Below are positions 61,054 to 64,000 of a stretch of DNA of 64,000 bases, in pieces. The notes beneath the pieces were generated by a model, which saw nothing but the letters and a program-made list of their open reading frames with translations, did not search any database and was not told the DNA's origin. The first letter of the stretch is position 1, and each line of letters starts with the position of its first letter. This stretch comes from Croceibacterium_A sp035555595 (lineage in GTDB: Bacteria; Pseudomonadota; Alphaproteobacteria; Sphingomonadales; Sphingomonadaceae): positions 43,087 to 107,086 of the forward strand of contig DATMGK010000078.1 in assembly GCA_035555595.1 (NCBI GenBank). Reading direction: 5' to 3'. Both the position numbers and the translations under genes were made by a program.

Positions 61054-61476
61054 TCAGTCCTCGCGGTCGATGCGCACGCCGTAAAGTTCCATCCGGTGAT
61101 CGACCAGGCGATAGCCCAGCTTCTCCGCGATGGTTTTCTGCAAGGCTTCCAGTTCAGGATCGACGAATTCGACGACTTTGCCACTTTCCACGTCGATCAG
61201 ATGGTCATGATGCGCCTCTGGAGCGGCTTCATAGCGCGCCCGCCCGTCCCCGAAATCGTGACGGTCCAGAATGCCCGCTTCTTCGAACAGGCGCACGGTA
61301 CGATAAACGGTGGCGATCGAAATCTTGGGATCGATAGCGCTGGCGCGTTCGTGCAACGCCTCCACATCCGGGTGGTCTTCTGCTTCGGACAGCACGCGCG
61401 CGATCACACGCCGCTGTTCGGTGATCCGCAGTCCGCGCTCGGCGCACAGGGCTTCAAGATCGATGTTCTGGTGCAC
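61054..61476 (-). CDS. fur: Fur family transcriptional regulator
   Basis: Encodes 140 residues from GTG 61476; the longer frame to 61545 adds residues with no family similarity. The N-terminal winged helix shows IDLEALCAERGLRITEQRRVIARVL and ISIATVYRTVRLFEEAGILDRHDF. The C-terminal dimer part has HHDHLIDVESGKVVEFVDPELEAL, with the metal-binding His cluster. The CxxC motifs of typical Zn-structured Fur are not seen at the usual place, so it could be Fur, Irr-like or another branch; the residue pattern favours the alphaproteobacterial Fur/Mur group. It could act on the Fur-like box at 16803. Confidence 0.88.
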   Translation of the reverse strand: MHQNIDLEALCAERGLRITEQRRVIARVLSEAEDHPDVEALHERASAIDPKISIATVYRTVRLFEEAGILDRHDFGDGRARYEAAPEAHHDHLIDVESGKVVEFVDPELEALQKTIAEKLGYRLVDHRMELYGVRIDRED

Positions 61477-61564
61477 GCATTGTCCCGGATCAAAAAAATA
61501 ACGCCCCGCCACTATGGAAGCGGCGGAGCGATATTTCAACCTCAACGGGTTTTACGCCAGAGGC

Positions 61565-62005
61565 TTATTCAGCCGTCTTCTTGCGGCGACCACGGCGCTG
61601 GCCGGGTTTGCGGCCAAGGCCGATTTCCTTGGCAAGCGTGCGACGCTTTTCAGCATAGTCGGGCGCGACCATCGGATAATCGACCGGCAGATTCCAACGC
61701 GCCCTGTATTCGGCGGGAGTCATGCCATGTTCCGTCATCAGGTGACGCTTCAGCATCTTCATCTTCTTGCCATCTTCCAGGCACACAAGATGATCCGGCT
61801 TCACCGAGGCGCGGATCGATACTGCCGGTTCCGGCTTCTCTTCTTCCTGCTGGACAGTGCCCAGGCCGGAGAGCGCGCCGTAGACATTGTTTATCAGTGT
61901 CGGCAGATCATCCACCCCGACGCTGTTATTGCTGACATGTGCAGCAACAATATCCGAAGTCAGGGTAATGAGTGTTTCGGACAAATCGTGTTCAATCGTA
62001 GCCAT
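61565..62005 (-). CDS. Ros/MucR family transcriptional regulator
   Basis: Encodes 146 residues. The prokaryotic zinc-finger region is SVKPDHLVCLEDGKKMKMLKRHLMTEHGMTPAEYRARWNLP, with one Cys, an Asp replacing the second Cys and two His, as in MucR. A basic tail (RKPGQRRGRRKKT) follows. MucR proteins are H-NS-like silencers of AT-rich DNA that control envelope, motility and symbiosis genes in alphaproteobacteria. It is encoded between the acetyltransferase and fur genes. Confidence 0.93.
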   Translation of the reverse strand: MATIEHDLSETLITLTSDIVAAHVSNNSVGVDDLPTLINNVYGALSGLGTVQQEEEKPEPAVSIRASVKPDHLVCLEDGKKMKMLKRHLMTEHGMTPAEYRARWNLPVDYPMVAPDYAEKRRTLAKEIGLGRKPGQRRGRRKKTAE

Positions 62006-62159
62006 TTGAACCCTCGTATTTTTTGACGACCCCCGCTTTATATTTCACCGGCAGCATTATGGCCTTCCGGAGCAGAGGCCCCGCCTTTGCGCCTTTCAGG
62101 GCATCAATACAACCGGCAAGTCATACGCAAGGCTGGATTTTATCGGACAAGTATCGACT

Positions 62160-62618
62160 TCACAGCGATTCCAGACGGAACGTAATGGCATCAATCGCGC
62201 AGCCACTTCCGCGACGGTAATAGTTTCGCCGTCGTCCAACCGGAACAAAACCATGGCGGCGATACAGCGATTCGGCGGGATTGCCGTCTCTCATTTCAAG
62301 GAATAGCCGTGTCGCACCCCGCGCGTGGGCAGCAGCAATTGTGCGATCGAGCAGCATGCCGCCGATCCCGCGCCCACGCAGTTCTGGTATAACGCCTATC
62401 AGCAGCAATTCCTCTTCATCCAGCGTTCCGCGCGTAAGAGAAAATCCGGCGGCGGGCGTGTGATCGGGGGGAGGGGCGCCGTCAGCGCCGATCAACAGGC
62501 TCCACGTGCCGGGGATGGAAAGGGAGTCTTCCACCTGCCGCCGGTTCCACGCCTCACCAAAGGCGGGGTCGAAGGCGGCGTCCATGACCGCCATGATACG
62601 GTCGACATCGTCCATCAT
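62160..62618 (-). CDS. rimI: RimI-type GNAT N-acetyltransferase
   Basis: Encodes 152 residues. A GNAT acetyl-CoA loop appears in LLIGVIPELRGRGIGGMLLDRTIAAAH, with LFLEMRDGNPAESLYRRHGFVPVGRRRNYYRRG, the typical RimI ending with a Tyr. RimI acetylates ribosomal protein S18 and other N-termini. The start overlaps tsaB by 4 bp (ATGA), the usual arrangement. Identity as RimI rests mainly on this neighbourhood. Confidence 0.85.
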   Translation of the reverse strand: MMDDVDRIMAVMDAAFDPAFGEAWNRRQVEDSLSIPGTWSLLIGADGAPPPDHTPAAGFSLTRGTLDEEELLLIGVIPELRGRGIGGMLLDRTIAAAHARGATRLFLEMRDGNPAESLYRRHGFVPVGRRRNYYRRGSGCAIDAITFRLESL

Positions 62619-63229
62619 GTCGGCAGCCTGGCATCGGGCGCACGGCCATAAAGCGGCGAGAGATCCGGCGTCAGCAGTGCTTCGGGTAGCAGGGGCAGGC
62701 GGCGGGCATCGGGCAGGATATCCAGCGCGATCAGTTCAGGCGAGCCGTGCAGGGCCTTGAGCGCCTGAGCCTGACTGCCAGCCGTCACGCCATGCCGAAG
62801 ATCGTGCGCGGCCTGCGCCGGAGGAAGGGAGCGTATATCAGCTTCAGGAAGGCCGTCCGCTTCGAAATCCTGCACGAACCATTCGCCGTGCCCGCCCGTC
62901 ATACATACGGTGACGGGGCCGGGGTGATCGTGCCGCGCCATGGCGGCGACGAGCGCCAGCGTGGGATAGCCCAGAACTTCCACCCCCCAGGCAAGGCCGA
63001 GCGCGCGGGCCGCGGCCAGCCCGATCCGCACGCCGGTGAAGCTGCCCGGGCCAAGGGAAATGAGGATACGGTCGGCGCGCCCCTTGTCTGGCAGGGACGC
63101 CACCATCGGCACCAGCCGTTCCGCGTGGCCCCGGCCTATCACCGCGTAATCGCCCGCGACCAGTTCCCCCTGTTCGAACACGGCGGCCGAACAGGCTTCC
63201 GTGGCGCTGTCTATGACCAGCGTGCGCAT
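62615..63229 (-). CDS. tsaB: tRNA threonylcarbamoyladenosine biosynthesis protein TsaB
   Basis: Encodes 204 residues. TsaB is the TsaD-like partner in making t6A37 of tRNA. It starts with LVIDSATEACSAAVFEQGELV and has the ASKHA-type phosphate-binding stretch RILISLGPGSFTGVRIGLAAARALGL. The metal-binding His of TsaD are absent, as expected for TsaB. Overlaps rimI. Length is normal. Confidence 0.93.
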   Translation of the reverse strand: MRTLVIDSATEACSAAVFEQGELVAGDYAVIGRGHAERLVPMVASLPDKGRADRILISLGPGSFTGVRIGLAAARALGLAWGVEVLGYPTLALVAAMARHDHPGPVTVCMTGGHGEWFVQDFEADGLPEADIRSLPPAQAAHDLRHGVTAGSQAQALKALHGSPELIALDILPDARRLPLLPEALLTPDLSPLYGRAPDARLPT

Positions 63230-63238
63230 GGGAAGGCG

Positions 63239-63832
63239 CTATGCGATGCGGTTGAAGCGGTCGAAATCCGGCCGCGGTGAGCGTGGGTGCAGACTGTCAC
63301 GATCACCGTATCCGATCGCGCAGATGAAGTTCGATTTCCAGTTCGGCTGATCGGCGAAGAAATCGGCATCGAGCGGATCGTGATGGAAACCCGACATCGG
63401 CCCGCAGTCCAGCCCTACGGCGCGCGCGGCCAGCATCAGGTAGGCGCCCTGAAGCGTTGAGTTGCGAAACGCCGAAGTCTTTCGCGTCTCTTCATTGAAG
63501 AACCAACTGCGCGCGTCCGTGTGTGGAAACAGCCAGGGCAGTTGTTCGTGGAATTCCAGATCCATCGCCACGATCACGCAGACCGGCGCGGAGAGTATCT
63601 TGCTCTGGTTTCCCTCTGAAGCGTGGCTGGCAAGCCGTTGGCGAGACTCGGCAGACTTGCACCATACCAGCCGCACCGGCTGCTGGTTGGCCGAAGTCGG
63701 CCCCATCTTCATCAGATCCCAGATCGCGTGGATCTGTTCGTCCGAAACGTCTTTCTGCTGCCATTTGCTGAAGCTGCGAGCTTCGCGAAACAACTGATCG
63801 AGGGCGACGTCGGAAAGCGGTGCCTGTTCCAT
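63239..63832 (-). CDS. Nitroreductase family protein (RutE/malonic semialdehyde reductase-like)
   Basis: Encodes 197 residues from ATG 63832, which shares a base with the stop of the NifU-like gene (TGATG). FMN-binding features are FREARSFSKWQQKDVSDEQIHAIWDLMKMGPTSANQQPVRLVW and the C-terminal GYGDRDSLHPRSPRPDFDRF. It resembles malonic semialdehyde reductase RutE and close homologues that reduce small aldehydes or nitro compounds with NAD(P)H. No other rut gene is nearby, so a general reductase role is likelier. Confidence 0.87.
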   Translation of the reverse strand: MEQAPLSDVALDQLFREARSFSKWQQKDVSDEQIHAIWDLMKMGPTSANQQPVRLVWCKSAESRQRLASHASEGNQSKILSAPVCVIVAMDLEFHEQLPWLFPHTDARSWFFNEETRKTSAFRNSTLQGAYLMLAARAVGLDCGPMSGFHHDPLDADFFADQPNWKSNFICAIGYGDRDSLHPRSPRPDFDRFNRIA

Positions 63833-64000
63833 CACGCGGCGCGGACTTCCACGACCTCAGGCACGTAGTGCTTCAACAGTCCTTCGATGCCCTGCTTCAG
63901 CGTCGCGGTAGAGCTGGGGCAGCCGGAGCACGCACCCTGCATGGCGAGATAGACCACGCCGTCGCGGAAACCGCGATAACGTATATCGCCCCCGTCATTG
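63832..64000 (-). CDS. NifU C-terminal domain protein (5' truncated by window edge)
   Basis: Only the last 55 or so codons are in the window; the start lies beyond 64000. The visible part has GVVYLAMQGACSGCPSSTATLKQGIEGLLKHYVPEVVEV, the NifU C-terminal domain with the Cys pair CSGC used to bind an Fe-S cluster. Proteins of this kind (Nfu) deliver Fe-S clusters to client enzymes such as MiaB. It is coupled to the nitroreductase gene. Confidence 0.92.
   Translation of the reverse strand, partial: NDGGDIRYRGFRDGVVYLAMQGACSGCPSSTATLKQGIEGLLKHYVPEVVEVRAA

Overview
The window is a GC-rich alphaproteobacterial chromosome segment, most likely from a member of the Sphingomonadales (genus not resolvable by eye). 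Supporting signs are a permuted two-piece tmRNA whose tag reads ANDNEALALAA, a MucR/Ros-type regulator beside a Fur-family regulator, many TonB-dependent receptors and PepSY membrane proteins, periplasmic PQQ enzymes, and the housekeeping order nifU - nitroreductase - tsaB - rimI - mucR - fur - plsC - miaB - phoH - ybeY - corC. I see no phage, transposon, CRISPR array, tRNA or rRNA gene.

Layout. (1) 1-1262: 3' part of a tannase/feruloyl-esterase-type enzyme. (2) 1339-11597: the most unusual locus. A tightly overlapping run encodes a PepSY membrane protein, a small polytopic membrane protein, an ExbB/TolQ/MotA-like channel subunit, a DUF2149 protein and an exported, membrane-anchored CobN-like chelatase. 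A secreted propeller-like lipoprotein on the opposite strand and a BtuB-like TonB receptor follow. The composition resembles the Bacteroidota Hmu haem-iron locus and suggests tetrapyrrole or metal handling in the periplasm. (3) 11672-17884: a PhyH-type dioxygenase and an iron-uptake-like block (TonB receptor, small membrane protein, PepSY protein) divergent from an FMN split-barrel protein across a Fur-box-like site. (4) 17936-39604: a response regulator, then an oxidative island with five PQQ dehydrogenases of three architectures, three related secreted proteins of unknown function, a DUF6152 protein, a type-B carboxylesterase, two DUF6644 membrane proteins, a VOC protein, two c-type cytochromes, a HupE/UreJ protein and a membrane-anchor protein. 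(5) 39651-44395: a GreA/B-type factor with a short Hsp70, and a G8-domain beta-helix protein resembling animal CEMIP/TMEM2. (6) 44443-50780: glycerate kinase, 2-hydroxyacid dehydrogenase, GST, ketopantoate-reductase-like protein, NUDIX, two TPM proteins and LemA, mostly with overlapping stops and starts. (7) 50941-64000: mscL, ssrA, astB, an NTF2-like protein, a LysR regulator and the RNA/translation housekeeping block, ending in a truncated nifU-like gene.

A 37-bp element with the invariant architecture GTAAC-N5-GTAAC-N7-GTTAC-N-GTAATTAAC occurs three times (9539-9575, 22084-22120, and 33833-33869 on the minus strand), each time pointing at a downstream gene: the BtuB-like receptor, the DUF6644 pair, and the haem-lipoprotein/HupE/anchor operon. 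It links the CobN-like locus to the PQQ island as one probable regulon. A working model is that the island oxidises alcohols, sugars or aromatic-derived compounds in the periplasm with PQQ enzymes and passes electrons to small cytochromes, while the co-regulated receptor, CobN-like and HupE modules obtain a metal or metal-bearing cofactor. That model is inference; the gene content and the element are directly visible.
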